Origin: Brachypodius melanocephalos
Taxonomy: Eukaryota; Chordata; Aves; Passeriformes; Pycnonotidae
Assembly: GCA_013398615.1 (NCBI GenBank)
Contig: VZSR01000479.1
Coordinates: 5,555,105-5,619,104, forward strand
DNA length: 64,000 bases
Direction: 5' to 3'
A model generated the notes under the pieces. It was not told the origin of the DNA. It saw nothing but the letters and a program-made list of their open reading frames with translations, and ran no database searches. Positions 1 to 13,846 of this stretch are shown piece after piece (position 1 is the first letter of the stretch; the number at the start of each line of letters is the position of its first letter). A program made the translations under genes and the position numbers.

Positions 1-930
1 AGGCATAATGGGACTTATGGCAAATGGAAGGGATGCTTAGAAGTCAACCCTGGGGATTTAAAAGAAATCTGAAGGGCCACCACTTGCTCTGCCAAGGTGT
101 GCAACTTGCCAGAAGGAAACTTCTGTCACCAGGCAGGGCTCCCACAAACACTCAGCTGTACTTGGAGAGGCCACCTGAGAGAATTTCCAAGTTAATACCA
201 TTTGGGCTCTCTAGGACTAATTTTGCAGCCAGTCCTTTCATCCCCAAAGGCGATGGGTGGGCTGCACCGTTTGCCCTGTGAGGGTCCCAGCAGCCGCACA
301 CTGCTGCTCGTGCACTCAGCAGAGGGGACATCACAGCCCAGGACTATGGCACTGCTCTCTGGATGCAGCAGCTGCAATTCACTGTGACAGCTTGTCCAGG
401 CACTGCTCCACGACTTCATCCATCTGTCTGCCCACTCCACAGACCCCTGTAGTGTCACCAGCTTTCCTTGAGCAAGGTCCTGCTCTGAATCTGGGGGAAG
501 CCACCCTGCAGCACATCAGTTTGCCTTCTCAGGAACACTGGCAATGCCAAAACAGTATCATCTCTTTGCTTTCGTGTAACTACAATTTAGATAAGTTCAG
601 GAGGCAAACCTCACATCTGAAAAAGAAAAAAAAAAAGCCTTCATAGATTTTTTAACCATTGTTTCCTGCAGGGGTGTGATATCATAATGTTCAAATTAAT
701 CACTTCTGAGGAGCATTTGTGAATTTCCACAGTACTAAAGTCACTGAAGTAGGTGACTCAATTCCACGTTTGATTTCTTCAAAATGCTGTCCAGGCTATG
801 GGAAAAAAACAGTGGGCACCTGGTATCAGTTTTATAATTGGGTTTTTCCATATTAGAATGGGAATTTTGTGAAGACGCAATTAAAAGGAGTGTCCTCCTG
901 TTCTTCTGTCACCCATCAGACTGAGTTGAC
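1..930. other. IL9 upstream flank, no gene recognised
   Basis: No exon with family similarity is visible here; the short open frames overlap each other on both strands and look like chance. The last 100 bases before the IL9 start probably hold its promoter. Confidence 0.5.
879..888 (+). promoter_or_regulatory. possible TATA-like element of IL9
   Basis: An AATTAAAAGG stretch lies 43-52 bases before the IL9 ATG, at a suitable distance for a short 5' UTR. About 20 bases further upstream is GGGAATTTTG, which resembles a degenerate NF-kB site. Mammalian IL9 promoters use NF-kB and STAT sites; whether these copies function here is inference from position and motif only. Confidence 0.3.
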
Positions 931-3220
931 ATGAATGCCAGCATGCTGTCATACATACTCTTCTCTTGTCTGCTGCTCTCTGTGCAAGCAGAGTATTGTG
1001 GTGTCCGGGAAATTATCCGCTATACACAGCGCCTGCTTGTAAGTGGCTGTTTAGCACCTTAATTCTGAAAAAAATGCATGCTTGTGCAGGAGATGATAGC
1101 AAATACTGACTTCTCGCTTGCTCTTCTTCCAGGATGATAGTTCTGTGAGTTGCCCATGTAGGCAGACAGCTATCAGTGTGAGTACATGGCTTTTGAGAAT
1201 ATGAAACTAAAAAAAAATCTGTACTTGTACACTGAATGCTGGATGTTAACACTCACTCTTTTTGTTTTCAGTCGTGTTCGTGTCTCCCCATTCCAGAGGT
1301 AAGTATACTTCTTTTTAAGCTCTTGTAGATGTTAAAGAAGTTTTGTATTAACTCAGTTTAAGTTTGTTCGCTTTTCTCTTTTTGCTTTGAGTTATAAGGA
1401 AGATTTTAATACACCAATAGCAGCAAAACTGAGCTTGATGAACAGTGGTGGGAAGGGAAGCAGAAGCCTTTCCACTACAGAGCAATCAGAACCAAGTCCA
1501 GATTAAGGCAAAAGTCCTCTGTAGGCTTGACTTGCACATCAAGAGATACAGGCTCTTGCTTTGAAAATCTCTGCAAGACTTTATTTCATGGCTGGGTGCC
1601 TAAATACTAAGGGAACCTGGGCTAGAGATGCCAGGCCTCAGACTTAGCTCTAGTTGTATCCAGAACTATTTAATTTTAAGCCTCCTCAGATGGGGTGAAG
1701 CTCAAGCATTAGATGAAACTATGCCTCAAAGAGGTAACTTTTACAGTTTGAAGTTTTCTAAGAGATGGGGCAGTCATTTCTTATGGCATACATGAGAATT
1801 CAGTGTTTTACAGTCCCCCTCAAAGGTCTTTTACCAGTTTTCAATATATTACAAAATACGTTGCATTTGACTGTGACATGCTGCCACATTTAGGAATACA
1901 AATTTATTCTTTCTGTGCATAAACACAAAATGCACTCTAGGTTTTTCTAATGCCTTCTTTGTTGAACAGCATGGCCACGAACTGGCATGCTTTGTGGATG
2001 GAACCAAACACCTGATGGAAAACAACGAATCTTCCAATAAAGTAATTACCAGGCTTTACTTGACCTTCCAGGCTCAACTGGATAGAAAACTCTGCAAAGT
2101 AAGTCTTACTTTTCTACAGATCTTTTTTCATCTTTTAAAAAAGAAAGGATTCTAAAATGATTTAAACATTTGTAAATAAGTGTTTCATTAATTTCAGATG
2201 TGTTTTAAATACTCATATTCAGCAGGAGTCACATAAAACTGCAACAGGTATGAGGCAGTGAAAAGCTTTTTAAGTTGGCAGAGGAAGAAGGGGGATGGGC
2301 TCTGCCCCACTGTGCCCTTTCTCTTCTCCCTTTGAACCCTTTGAACCTAGATCTCTGGGAGAGGAGCTTTATTTAAATTGCTTTTCTATTCTCCTTTCTC
2401 AAAATGTGTTCTGACTTTAAATAATCATGAGCCAACACTGGGAGACAGATGTGCAGGAGTTGCATGGCTGGAGCCAGGTGGGCAGAGCATCCTTCTCCTC
2501 TGCAGCTTTAATTCTACCTAAGCAGTAGTGTCTTCACTGGTTCTTGGCTGTGAAACACAGCTGTGACCTGCAGAATCCTGCAATTTGTGATGATGCTCAC
2601 GTGATGAAGGCTCTTGGGTCCTCTCTCAGGTGCCTTTTGTGAGGCAGTGAAACATCCTTTATTTACATTCTGAGCAAAGCTCTTGTGTGATTCCATCAGG
2701 CACAAAAGATGCTGACAATGCGGTGTCTCCAGCTCCTTTAGGCTGCCTTCAGACTCGCAAGGAGGAACAGTTAGGGCGGCCTTGGGACACTGACCCCTTG
2801 TCCCAATCTTGTCCCAATCTTGCCCAGCTCCTCATGGGATCTGCACTGTTTACTGGGCTGAAACCGCCCAGTTTAAATGACTTCAACTATAACTGAATAT
2901 ATGAACTGAATATATAGAATTATATGACAATCCACCTGCCACCTTCTTGGCCACCATGAAGAGCCACTCTTACTGCTCAAGGAACAATTCTCTAGGAAAT
3001 TATTTTTGAAATCCTTGTGTAGCTCCAAATAATGTATTTTTTTACTCGTTCATCTAAATTCTTTGTTTTATTATAATCTTCACTAACCCAATCTTTGTTC
3101 TTTCTTTCACAGAGACTGCCACATGATGATCAATGCCAGTACAAGACCAAGGGAAATGTGAAGGAATTTCTGAAAAAGATCCTGACAACCTATCAAGAAA
3201 TTGATAAATTCAATGCTTAA
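931..3220 (+). CDS. IL9: interleukin-9 precursor, five coding exons, 138 aa
   Basis: Secreted cytokine of the IL-7/IL-9 four-helix-bundle group; in mammals it signals through IL9R and the common gamma chain in T-cell and mast-cell responses. Coding exons are 931-1038, 1133-1177, 1272-1298, 1970-2098 and 3113-3220. All introns are GT-AG and phase 0, and the joined frame ends at TAA 3218-3220. Residues 1-20 form a hydrophobic signal peptide (cleavage near Ala20). The diagnostic part is the CxC spacing: SCPC at 42-45 and SCSCLPIP at 52-59, as in mammalian IL-9, followed by ELACF. Mature cysteines are at 23, 43, 45, 53, 55, 67, 102 and 111, eight against ten in human IL-9. One N-glycosylation sequon is at Asn79. 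The tiny 45- and 27-nt exons 2 and 3 fit the IL9 gene structure. Neighbouring FBXL21 and LECT2 support orthology. Confidence 0.93.
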
Positions 3221-3353
3221 TTTTTCTTTTTTTTAAATATTTTTTTTTAAATTCAAAGTCTTTGAAAAGAACAGGGAACAGAAGAGTTATTTATTGTATT
3301 TATTGTCCACCTGGAATATAAAAGGTAGAAATAACCATTAATAAACCAATAAA
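3221..3353 (+). promoter_or_regulatory. IL9 3' UTR with AU-rich element and poly(A) signals
   Basis: Overlapping ATTTA-type motifs occur at about 3286-3305, in a GTTATTTATTGTATTTATTG context. Two AATAAA signals follow at 3340-3345 and 3348-3353. AU-rich elements destabilise many cytokine mRNAs; function here is inferred from position. The 3' UTR would be only about 150 nt. Confidence 0.7.
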
Positions 3354-3399
3354 AGTATAATTTACCTGAGCACAAAATGTATTTGAGTCTTCATTTTAT

Positions 3400-6300
3400 G
3401 TTCTGTACTTGAAAGGTTTGAACATCCTGTTATCATACCAGTAGGTGTCAAAATGCTTCTGCAAAGCTCCAGCCCAACAATTTCACCAATATGAGATGCT
3501 CCAGCAAAATTCACACTCTGCCCACTGTATAGCACAAGAAATATTTCTGGATTTGAGATGCAAACAAGAATCTGTGTTTTCTTTCTGCATCACTTATTTT
3601 TTGACAATACTTACACACCATGAAAAAGTCACTTAGCTTCTTCCTTGCAAGGCTGCAGGTTTTCCTGCCTATAAACACTTTTTTTCTTCTAAATACTCAG
3701 TAGTAGACAACTCATTAACATCTTAACTTACAAAAACAAGACCAAACCCAGTATTAATTACAAGCTCTTAATGGGGTTGTGCATTTGGAATGTGTTGTGG
3801 ACAACTGTCTCTTTTTCAGTATTTATTGCTGGCTTTTTTTCTATGGTGCCATGAGCTCAGAAATCCTTCTCTATCACTTCTCTACTCAACAGAAGAGTCA
3901 AAAATTGAGCTTTGTTGGAAAAAGAAACTAACTGATGTGTAGGAGAAGATGCTTATCTCAGCCACCTATTCCAGCCTTACTGACACCTTACATAGATCTC
4001 TTCACAGTAGGGAAAATCCCAAATCCTAGATTTCATCTCTGTTGTGGCTCAGAGAGGAACAAAAGCACTGTAACATGGCCTTTGGGATGGAATATCTTAA
4101 ATATCTTGAAGGACTCATATCTTCCCCACCTCCAGCGGAGTGGGGTGGATTTTTCAGAACCTCCAGAAAGAGACACAAAGCATATCATTTCCTTGCTTTA
4201 TTTTATGGATGGGATGGACATGTTTCTGGGATCAAAAGCATGATGGAAATGCTCATCTACACTGCTGTTCTTAAGCTTCCCATTTGTATGGGCTTGGGGA
4301 AAAGATAGAACTAGGTGACAGAAAATGGATCTGATACAACTATATAAAAGGAGTTAAACTTATGTAACATATCAGAAGCATTTTCTCATTTGTTTCTGCC
4401 ACCTGTTTAAAATATGATAAAGAAATAACAAATATTAAAATAGAAAAGACTATTCTCTGTTAATACCTATGAAGACGAAACCAAAAAATAAAACAACAAT
4501 TTCATCTTTCTCATATTTTCATATCTTCCTACATTTTCTACACCATTCAGCTCAGACAGCTCTCCCCTAAATAACCATTTGGATTTTGCATTCTAGTGCA
4601 AAGAAAAATCATCCACATCTCTGATGAATCAGCACAATGCTTATGTATGCTCCTGGCCCTCAGCAGAAGAAAAAGGTTCATTAACATCCATATTGAATCT
4701 GTGATGCTAGATCTCAAAATTCTAAGTTTCATCCCCACCAAACTGATATGCAGTCTTGTTAATATTTCCCAAATGCAATTTCAAGCTGTTCCAGTCTTCC
4801 TATGATGTTTTGCTTTGTGTGTGCAGCTCACCAGCACTGTGTCTAGACATATTATGTGGCAAGAGGAAAATCTGAAAGAAGTTGATTCGTTTTTATAGAT
4901 GAGCAAAAGACTTCCCAAGTCATAGGACTGCAGACAGCAAGGAAAAATAAAATTCTTTGTCTGGTACTTTTTATTCCCAAAATTACTTCATTAAATGTAT
5001 GAAATACAGGAATGGTGAAATTGTGACACATTGATACCTAATACATTCAGCTTTGTCCAGCATAAGCTGGCAAGAGTGGAATATAGTCAGTCAACTTCCA
5101 GTCAAGAGACAATAATAGGAAACTCTTGCACAGAATTTGAAAAAAACCTACAACTTATAAACTGCAGAAGATACATCTGCAAAATTTCTATTATCTGATG
5201 CCTCAGTTTGCACCTGTGTGAGAGAAATGTGTGCTTAAACCCTTGAGTGCAGGATTGTGCAACCTGAAATGAGAGCTCCAGTGCCGACTGCCACTGAACC
5301 CCTGTGAGCTGGTGCAAAGTGTTTGCTTGCACTGGTGACCTCTCCAAGCTCCTGAGAGTCCCGGAATGGGGCAGCCCTTCATCCTCAAGTATTTTCCCCT
5401 TCTGCCTCCCCACAGGCAGATATATTCCCCATATTCAGATCTTCTCCCTGGGACTCTTACACCCTGCAAGATCTTGCCAGCCTCAGGGTAGGCTGTGGGT
5501 AGGGCTGGATGTCTCTTGGCAGGTCAGAACATCCCTCCAACGTGGGCCAGCTCCTGGGGGATTTGGGACCCAGCAGATGCCCACGGGACTCTTCTCTCTC
5601 TCATGTTTGGCTCTCAATAGGATTGGAAACTACCAGATGAAAACAAAAGGCAACTAATCCATTGAGATACTTAATTACCGTAACAAGTACCTTATTCTGT
5701 TATCTCAATTATCTTTGTGATGCAGCTCTCTGGCGGGATGTGTCATATCATGCTCTGATAGAGAGGATGTGGCCTAGGGCAGGGGGACAGGGGAGGTGAA
5801 GAAGGTCAGACATACCGTATGCAAGATAACTTGTCTGTACAAGTCAATTATTTTATTGACAATTATTATTTGATAATCAACGGTGATTTTGGGCAAGAGC
5901 CCTCCTTCCAGGAATTCCAACCTGCCCAGGAGCCCATGGCAGGGTGCGTGCTTGTTTTCAAGTACGCACAGTTCCACACTTGCCTTGTTTCTACACCTCA
6001 CATCAGATACAAGAAACTCAGAGGCAAGGTGGACAATTTGCTTTATGAGTTCAGAGACAGAAACACTTGGTAACTGAGGATGCAGTGTAGGAGTGGCTAC
6101 TTTGTGCAAACTGGAAAGTAACACCATTATCTGTGCACAAAGCACCTCTCCTCAGGAATGCCTGTTCAGGACAGTTCAGTGTTGGACACACACAGATCAG
6201 TTCTATTCACGAACCACCACAGCTGTAGTATCTTCCTCATTAGCATGAAGTAATACAAAATTGTATGCTATGAGTGACCCAAAGGTACTTGAGGAGCTAC

Positions 6301-8759
6301 TTAGCCCTTCAGCAAAGAGGAATTCTCCCAAACCTGCTACAGCAGCCAGCACACAACATATTCTTTGAAGGATTTTGCTGCTGTCAACAGTCAGCCAGAA
6401 ACCACTCACAAAATCTGCAGTTCCACAGTAGAATTTTCTTAGTTCAGGCATCCACATAGCAGCATGGATGTTGCAAATCTTTCAGTGTTGTCTTCAGAAC
6501 GCCAGCTAGGACAGCTTTATGTGCTGGAGTCTCTGCTAGGACACTTACCAGGGCAGAAGTACAGCAGCAGAGCCAAAGCCCTTTGCTCCAGTCTGTTATC
6601 CCTGATTTTACCCAACTCCATGACCTGCTGCAGGACAAGCCCAAGCCTTAAGCAGTGCCAGTGGTCTAATAAAAATGTCTCCGATGACAAATAAATGAAA
6701 ACTGGTTTTGAAGAAATTCCTGGAGGCACTAGAGCTGCCCCAGTGCATCTGGCATGTTGTCGTTCTTCCCTTAATCTCCTGCATCCCTGTAAGAACAAGT
6801 CTGCTATATGCCATGCTATGGGAAGGAGAGGCACAGGCTGCTGTTCAAATGCTCCCCAGTCATAAATCACACTTGGTATATAAAACAGCTTTGCATAGTT
6901 GTAAAAGAAAGCTGATCTTATCTGAGTTGTCCTCACAACACCCTCCTGAGGCATGTGGACAAGCCTCACTCTTCTAGTTTTACAGAAAAGTAGGGAAATG
7001 AGTTCATTAAGATGGAGAACACACTTCTCTGCATTTTACAGTTTTCTGAAGACTGGTAGTGTTTGCTTGTGAAGCTCAACACACAGCAGGATTTAACATT
7101 TCCAAGACACAATAATATCACAAAAGTTATATCATATTAACAATATCAGGTGGGGCTACTGGGAAGCCTAAAGCCAAAGGAACTGCAGCTCCCAGTCCCA
7201 GATAAGCCTCTACCTGCCCATAGGTGGTTGCAGCTCCCTTCCCATCTTCTATATTGGTCTCCCACTTTTGATTCAATCAATTGAAAAATCTCCAAAAGTG
7301 AGAACTAAAGGTTCTTCAGGACCTCTAGGTTCATCTGTCATGGAAGCAACCACGGTGATCTATAAACTGCAGCATCTTCATGGACACACTCCATAGCACA
7401 AGTTGCACATGTTCAAAGAATAAATCTTTTGTCATCTTCCATGAACTTCTGTAAATAATCCTGAATTTTTACACCACTGTTAGGAGATACAAAATAAATG
7501 CTGTCTTCTTCCTATTGGGATACAGAGTGGGTTATAGCTCAGGTAACAAAGGAGTGAAAAAGCTGGAAAGAGAAGGCAAAAAGCTTCAGTAACACAGTGT
7601 CATGAATGCAATTTTTTTTTGTGAACCACATACAAAAAATAAAAGATGCTTATTATGAATGAGCAATATGTCTAAATTGCTTCTGATACCTTAAATCTAG
7701 TATGAAGTAACACATGATACAAACCTAAGCATATATCAGGTTATAATCTAAAAAGACTATCAATAAGTGCAAAACTACCTTAAAGATAATTTTCTGTGTA
7801 TAATGCCAGTGATATTTCTTTTTACTCATGTTAGAAACAGCATCATCGAGAGGCTTCACAAGAAACATATGCCCTTGATTTTTTTCATTGTGTTCATATT
7901 GGTAATTTTTAATTTGATAAATTTCAGACTAAGTAAGTATTTCCCAATAAGTCAACAAAAAGCCCAGGAGTGAGGGGAGTTCCCCCTGACTCCCCACAAA
8001 CTGGAATTGTAAAAGAGCAAAACAAGAGGGAAATCATGACTTAAGAGATGAAGATAGTGATCAGCCTAGTTCTGACTTTGCAAGCAGCCTGTGGGAGAGA
8101 AGAGACATATTTTGTCTGACATCAACTTCAGGCAGGATATAAATCAGTCACTGAGATACAAGATTGTTCCACAGTGGCACGAAGTTTCTCACTCTCATTT
8201 TGCCATACTTCCATATGCCTGACATCATGCAGTAAGTAAAATGGAATAGAAAGGAAAACATGAAGACCAAAGATCCCTACTGACCACGAGGGATTTTCAG
8301 CAATAGAAATAGAGGCTGTGGCATTCAAAGAGAAGGAAATGTGCAAACATGCATTTAATTGTTGTCACCTACTCAGCAGCAACTACCCTACAGATCATTT
8401 GCTTTAGCACATCTCACAAGGGTTTAAGAGAATAGATATTTAGGGCCCAATGAACCCTTCACTGATGGCTGACTGAGGCAGCAAAAGTTGTACAACAGTT
8501 TTGAGGAACAGGGAAGAGAAGTCTATGAGTTTTAAAGGACAGTCTCCCTGCTCCTCACACACTCTGTGATACTGAGGGCAAGATGTGCAAGTGAAGGATA
8601 ATTTAATTCAGCTTTCACCATTCCGATAATCCTTTTACTGATCTTTGTGGAATTAAGAAGGAGTCTGAGCACAGCACATATTCTGCATATTCCAATATAA
8701 TGCCCTCACTAACACAGAGCATAGAGGTGAAGAGGAAAAAAAAAAAAAAAGGGAGTGGC
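3400..8759. other. intergenic, IL9 to first CR1 fragment
   Basis: Mostly AT-rich unique-looking sequence. Overlapping open frames occur at 5774-6145 (-), 5819-6073 (+) and 6203-6969 (-), but none has a start, splice context or family match I trust. No RNA gene was recognised. Confidence 0.4.
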
Positions 8760-8762
8760 AAG

Positions 8763-8912
8763 AATCAGAGAATCATAGAACTGTTCGTGTTGGTAGGGAC
8801 CTAGAGCTCACCTGGTTCCAACCCCCTGCCATGGGCTGGGACACCTTCCATGAGGACAAATTGCTCAGGCCCCTGTCCAAGCTGGCCCTGAACCCCTCCA
8901 GGGATGAATCAA
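8763..8912 (-). mobile_element. CR1 LINE 3' fragment
   Basis: Read on the reverse strand, this carries the CR1 3' end: a Leu-Ala-rich 'aggggttcaggg' region, the 'tggaaggtgtccc' segment, then the terminal attctatgattc-type tail (seen on + as gaatcatagaa). It is 5'-truncated, as most bird CR1 copies are. An A-run at 8737-8751 lies next to it. Confidence 0.85.
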
Positions 8913-10814
8913 ACAGACTTCTTGGGTTAAGTGGGAGCTGCCATTCCATGCTGCTGTTGGAATGTTGCTTTCTTGCCACTCTGCCCCAGCTTAGCTGTGC
9001 CAAAGCTGGGACAGACTGGAAGGCCAGAACATTCCAATGACTGCTGAAAACTTCGTTCCTTGCTAATCACCTCCTATAGAGGTCCAGTAGGTAGAAAAAG
9101 CTTGGGCACTGGAACAAACTGATTATAGTGATCCAGAGATTCCCAGGCTCTGAGAATTCCCCTTGCACAAAGGGAAACCATGAGGGAAGTGGAAGCAGAA
9201 GCAAGAGGTGCAGGAACACTCTGCTGCTGATCCCACAGCTACTGGCAGCAAGGCAGTACCAGCTACAGAAACGAACAGAGAATGTTGTATTACTCTCATT
9301 TTATACTTATTTAACATAAGGAAGAAGGACTATTATAAAGTTCATGAGGAAAACCTCTGTCTGGGTGTATGGATGAGAGATGCATCAGGCAGTAGCTAGT
9401 GGAGGCATACAGAAGCCTAATCTGGTACTGGTTTGATACTAGAGATATTCAGCAAATTATATGTCCTAGGAATGGTCATGCTCTTGAATACAAATACCTT
9501 ATGATGTAATTTAGAATGTATTTAGTCAAAATACAGACAGAATTCCTGCTGTAAACAAGGTATCTGAAGTTATTGGCAACTAGGCAGGCTATAATATCAA
9601 AACAGAAGCTCCAAAATTCTCCAGGGAAGCAGGAATTAGAAGATACCAACCAGCAAGTGACAACTTTGGTACTACTGACCCCCGGAGGTGATGGGGTGAC
9701 TACAAAATGCCCAGGACTTTGGAACAAGGTGGCTGTACCTAAAACAGTTTTGCATGCAGGAAACATGGCTGTGTGGGATAGAAAAGTGTCCCACCTAAAA
9801 ATAATCATTCCTTTTCCATCTGACTCTTCACACAGGAGGGAGAGGGCAAGGAAGAGTGAGACTGCACCCTCACTGAGATGGATTTTTGAAATCAGATTAG
9901 GCATATCATTAAATGATACTTGGACAAGTTGTCAGTTTTTTTGTTCATAAAGACCAACTCCAAGTACAATCACTAAAGGTATCTTTTCAGTCAACACCCA
10001 GGTAAGTACTTGTGGCAGCAAGTTTTATCCATTCGGATTTATCAGTAATGGATGGAAACCTGGCAGAATTATTACTCCTTGCAAGTCTTGTCTGACACAG
10101 TAAACATAATGGATGAATCTATGATGAATCCTTTAATCCTAAATGTCTGTGTCTCAAAACAAAACTATTTTCAAGCAACACCTATCTGTTCTTACTGGAA
10201 AACAATATTCTTACTGGAAAACTTTCAGAAATGTTCATTTTCAGCAACTGAAAATTAAAAAAAAACTCCTATTTTTCAGTTAGGTGTTCTGAGAAAACCT
10301 TAGGAAATTTAATAACGAAGAGTACATGCTTTTTATTCCCATTGAATTTTTCCTTGAAGTTTCTTAGAATCAAGCAAACCTGTGACGTGATTCTACAGCT
10401 GGCACTCTGACTCCACTTTGGAATAAGCTCAGTTATCGCTGTGCTTTGGTTATACTCCACACTTTGGTCACTACAAATTTGGAGTCATCCCTACCAAAAT
10501 TCCTGATCAAGCTGGAAAACCAGTTATTGCAGATTAATGCACAAGGATTAGATTAGCTAGAACCCAGACTCAAGAATAACACACACTCTTTTCCAAGGAG
10601 GACCACCCAGGCTTGTAATTTGGCTGTATATATTACAAAAAGAAACACCAGTAAAGGACATCTAAAAGTATCTCAAGACACAAATCAGCTCCAGAATCAG
10701 CAGCGCACACAAATACAGCAGTTAAAAGATACAGCCTTGAGAGGGTCTTTCTTCCCTTTCCTAGCAGTGTGTTTGTGTCCATATCCAGGTTGTGGTGCCA
10801 TACATGGAATGACA
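8913..10814. other. intergenic, nothing recognised
   Basis: Unique-looking sequence. The 142-aa reverse frame at 9476-9904 and its 125-aa forward shadow have no recognisable domain. Confidence 0.35.
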
Positions 10815-11178
10815 AAATCCCAGAATCACTTAGGTTAGAAAAGACCTCTGAAATCACTGAGTCCAACCTGTGACTGAACATCACCATGTCACCAGACCGT
10901 GGCACTGAGTGCCACGTTCAGTCTTTCCTTTAATGCCTCCAGGGACGATGACTCCATAGCCTCCCTGGGCAGCCCATTCCAATGTCTAATCACACCTTCT
11001 GGGAAGAAATTCTTCCTAATGTCCAACCTAAGCCTCCCCTGAAGCAACTGAAGACAATGTCCTCTCATTAGCTGGTTGCCTGGGAAAAGAGGACGACCTC
11101 CATCTGGCTACACCCTCCTTTCAGCCTTTGTAGAGAGTGATAAGGTCACCCCTGAGCCTCCTCCTCTCCAGGCTAAAG
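10815..11178 (-). mobile_element. CR1 LINE 3' fragment, about 360 bp
   Basis: The reverse complement shows the standard CR1 3' region in order: a lead with 'aggggtgacctta', the 'aggaagaatttcttcc' block, 'ggaatgggctgccc', and a final ccttttctaacctaagtgattctggg-type end. It is diverged and 5'-truncated. Confidence 0.9.
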
Positions 11179-13846
11179 GATGTGGTAAGTTCTGACAGCA
11201 TGAGACATGTTCTTGGCTGTTACACCTGGCTTGAGGTCTAACCTTATTACTTGCAGTTTTCCTGGACTAATCCCAGTCTTTCAAGATTTTGAAAATTAGA
11301 TTGTGCAAACTTTGTTATCCCACAAAGTCAAACAATCAGGATAATGATATGCAGGTGTGGTGCACTTATATAAATAATTAAACTGTTTAATAAATCAGAT
11401 GTAGAGATTATAGATAATTAGTTATGCATCATCTTCTCTTAGAAGTTTCAGGACCGGGAGCTGTATCATCTATCAAAACTGACAGATATCAACACTGACT
11501 CATAGTTCAGTAAGCAAGTTCAGGTTAGGAAAGCTGACTTCTATCCTTAGAGGCTCTCATTGAATAAACAAGAATCAGTTTAACAGAATCAACTCTGGGC
11601 TTCTTGAACCCAAACATCTCCTCCCAGATCCCAAAATATCCCAAAGGCAATCACCCTTTGGTGCAGGGTACCTCTTTTCTCAAAGAGCCCCACATCCATT
11701 GCAACACATCAGTGATGTGCAGCCCAACATGCCCTGCATCTGCAGCAGGGTCTCCAGCCATGGAGGGGATGTTCTCCACAAGGCTGTAGTTGAAGGGCAG
11801 CACTTGTACAGAAATAACACTTGAAGGAAGCTGAGGAACTCACACACTCAGAGGACAAAATGGAAAATGTGCAAAAAGGACATGAGGCATCTGAAAGAAA
11901 AACCAAGCAGGACTGAGTGCTGCAAGTGTCACCTGATGATGTATCCCCTGCTCCAGTGGGACTGCAGCATTTCACTGCCATGCCATAAGCCAAAGGGCCA
12001 CTGCAATTTGATAGCAATGCTCAACAAATACGTGTGAGGGACCAGACATATCCCAGGGGTGAGAAAAAGTAATCCATGTTCACAGAGGGAGCTGACTTCT
12101 CCTCCTAGGAAACCAACCACCCTGAGCACCTATAACTCAAATACCAACAAACCCAGATCCTCAACTGTGAGCTGTGCATGGGCTGTCTTCTCCAGGAGCT
12201 GGACAGAAACAGCAGTAAGGTTCAAACAAAAGTTCCCATACTGTGCTCAGTTTATTAGGGAGATTTAACATGTGCTTTTTTTGAGGAACCTGCAAATACA
12301 ATAGCAGGATTACTGGGGAATTGCTTGATTGGGGACATCAGTGTAAGAAGGTGTAGACACCAAGTTCTGAGAACATTAGTTATCAGGTTAGAAAGCTCTG
12401 GATTTATAACTTTATCTATTTTAGAAATATGAACCTTGGGCAGACTGGATACCAATCCATGGTGTTGCCACTGGCGTCTAGCAGAAATTGTAAATTAATT
12501 AGTATTTGACTCTTCTCCTTTTGCAAATGTATTTAACAATCAAATTACATTCATGTAATTAAACACCATAAATTCTGGAACAGATCCCAAGTACTGTCAA
12601 ATTTTGGCTAGCAAAAGACTCTCTGAAGAGGTGAAGAGCAGATAGTTCAAGTAAAGGGCTGCTCAAATGTTTTGGTGAGAATAATCCCTGTTGGTCACGC
12701 TCTGATGGAGGGAGCATGTTCTGCTCCATCCTGATACAATTGGCACTGGTTTTGAGATTTTCAGAACTGCAGAGTGGGAACAGAGACAAGCCACAACCCT
12801 TGAGCATATATGTGTAAGTGTAAATATATACCCAGTAGCACAAAAAAGCTATTTGTGGGCCATTCTAAGGTTCCTTTCTACTGCCATGCCTGCCAGGGTT
12901 ATTCCTTATTTCTATGAGTGGTTTCCCTTCTTTGGTAACTAAAATGCCTGAATATATAAATAAATATAGATGTATATACACACATTTGCACCCCGACACA
13001 CATGCATATCCTAGTAACTCTTTATTAGTCTGCAGAGTCCTCCAAGTTCTAATATAAAAATAAATCCCAGAGACTGATATGAGAGTTCCCTCTTGTGACC
13101 AAGTGATGTTATAGCAACATCTGAAAGTACACACAAAATACGTGTTTAACAAAACAGACATTTAGAGAGAAACAAAGCAATGCAAACAGCAGAGAATCTG
13201 TCGGTTTTGCATTTTTTTGTTCACCAGCCATTGGTCTAACATTAAAAAGAAATTTTAAAAAAACATCATCTGTGCACAGTACAGAAAAGATAGAACAGGA
13301 ATATCTCTGTGAAGAGGACTGACAGAAAAATGAATTAAAAATCAAGATGAGGTTGCTAAAGCTAAAGTATTATTTTATCTATGCATGAATCCTAGGCCCC
13401 ACAGATAAAATCCAAATAAGGTGGAGAAAAATGGTTGATAACACTTCTACAATCTTTATTGTTGTTAGAATTTCCCTTCCTGGCAGAGGAACTGCAACAA
13501 ACCCACTTCCTCCTCCTGCCAACTGGGTGAACAGATTTTCTCAAATCTGTGAAAAAAATCCAGCACTTGGCAATGGCAGAAAAAGAAGATAAGGACATAA
13601 AGAGAGCATGAATGATCACATTATAGGATTGAAGGGCAACTTGCACAGTTGTTGAATCCTTTCCTCTGATCTCAAGCATGGTTCTGTATGTCTACACCAT
13701 CCTTACCCAAAATTTTCTTACCTGCTCTGAGATCTTCCAAAGAGGGTTCTGGATGCTTCACGAGCAGTTATAACTCAGCTATAAAACTACAAAGCTTTTT
13801 CTGGTATTAAAGCTCAAAATGTTTGCCACTACATCAGGTGCTGACT
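11179..13846. other. intergenic, AT-rich
   Basis: No gene recognised. Small AT/AC-rich low-complexity patches occur near 12800-12830 and 12950-13000. Confidence 0.35.

Noticed and set aside
5774..6145. 123-aa reverse frame
   Set aside because: No recognisable domain, shadowed by an 84-aa forward frame, no splice or promoter context.
6203..6969. Overlapping reverse frames, one with a W-x-x-GLW-x-C string faintly like a claudin loop
   Set aside because: The string sits in a 66-aa frame with no first membrane segment in place, and following residues change frame. Too weak for even a pseudogene call.
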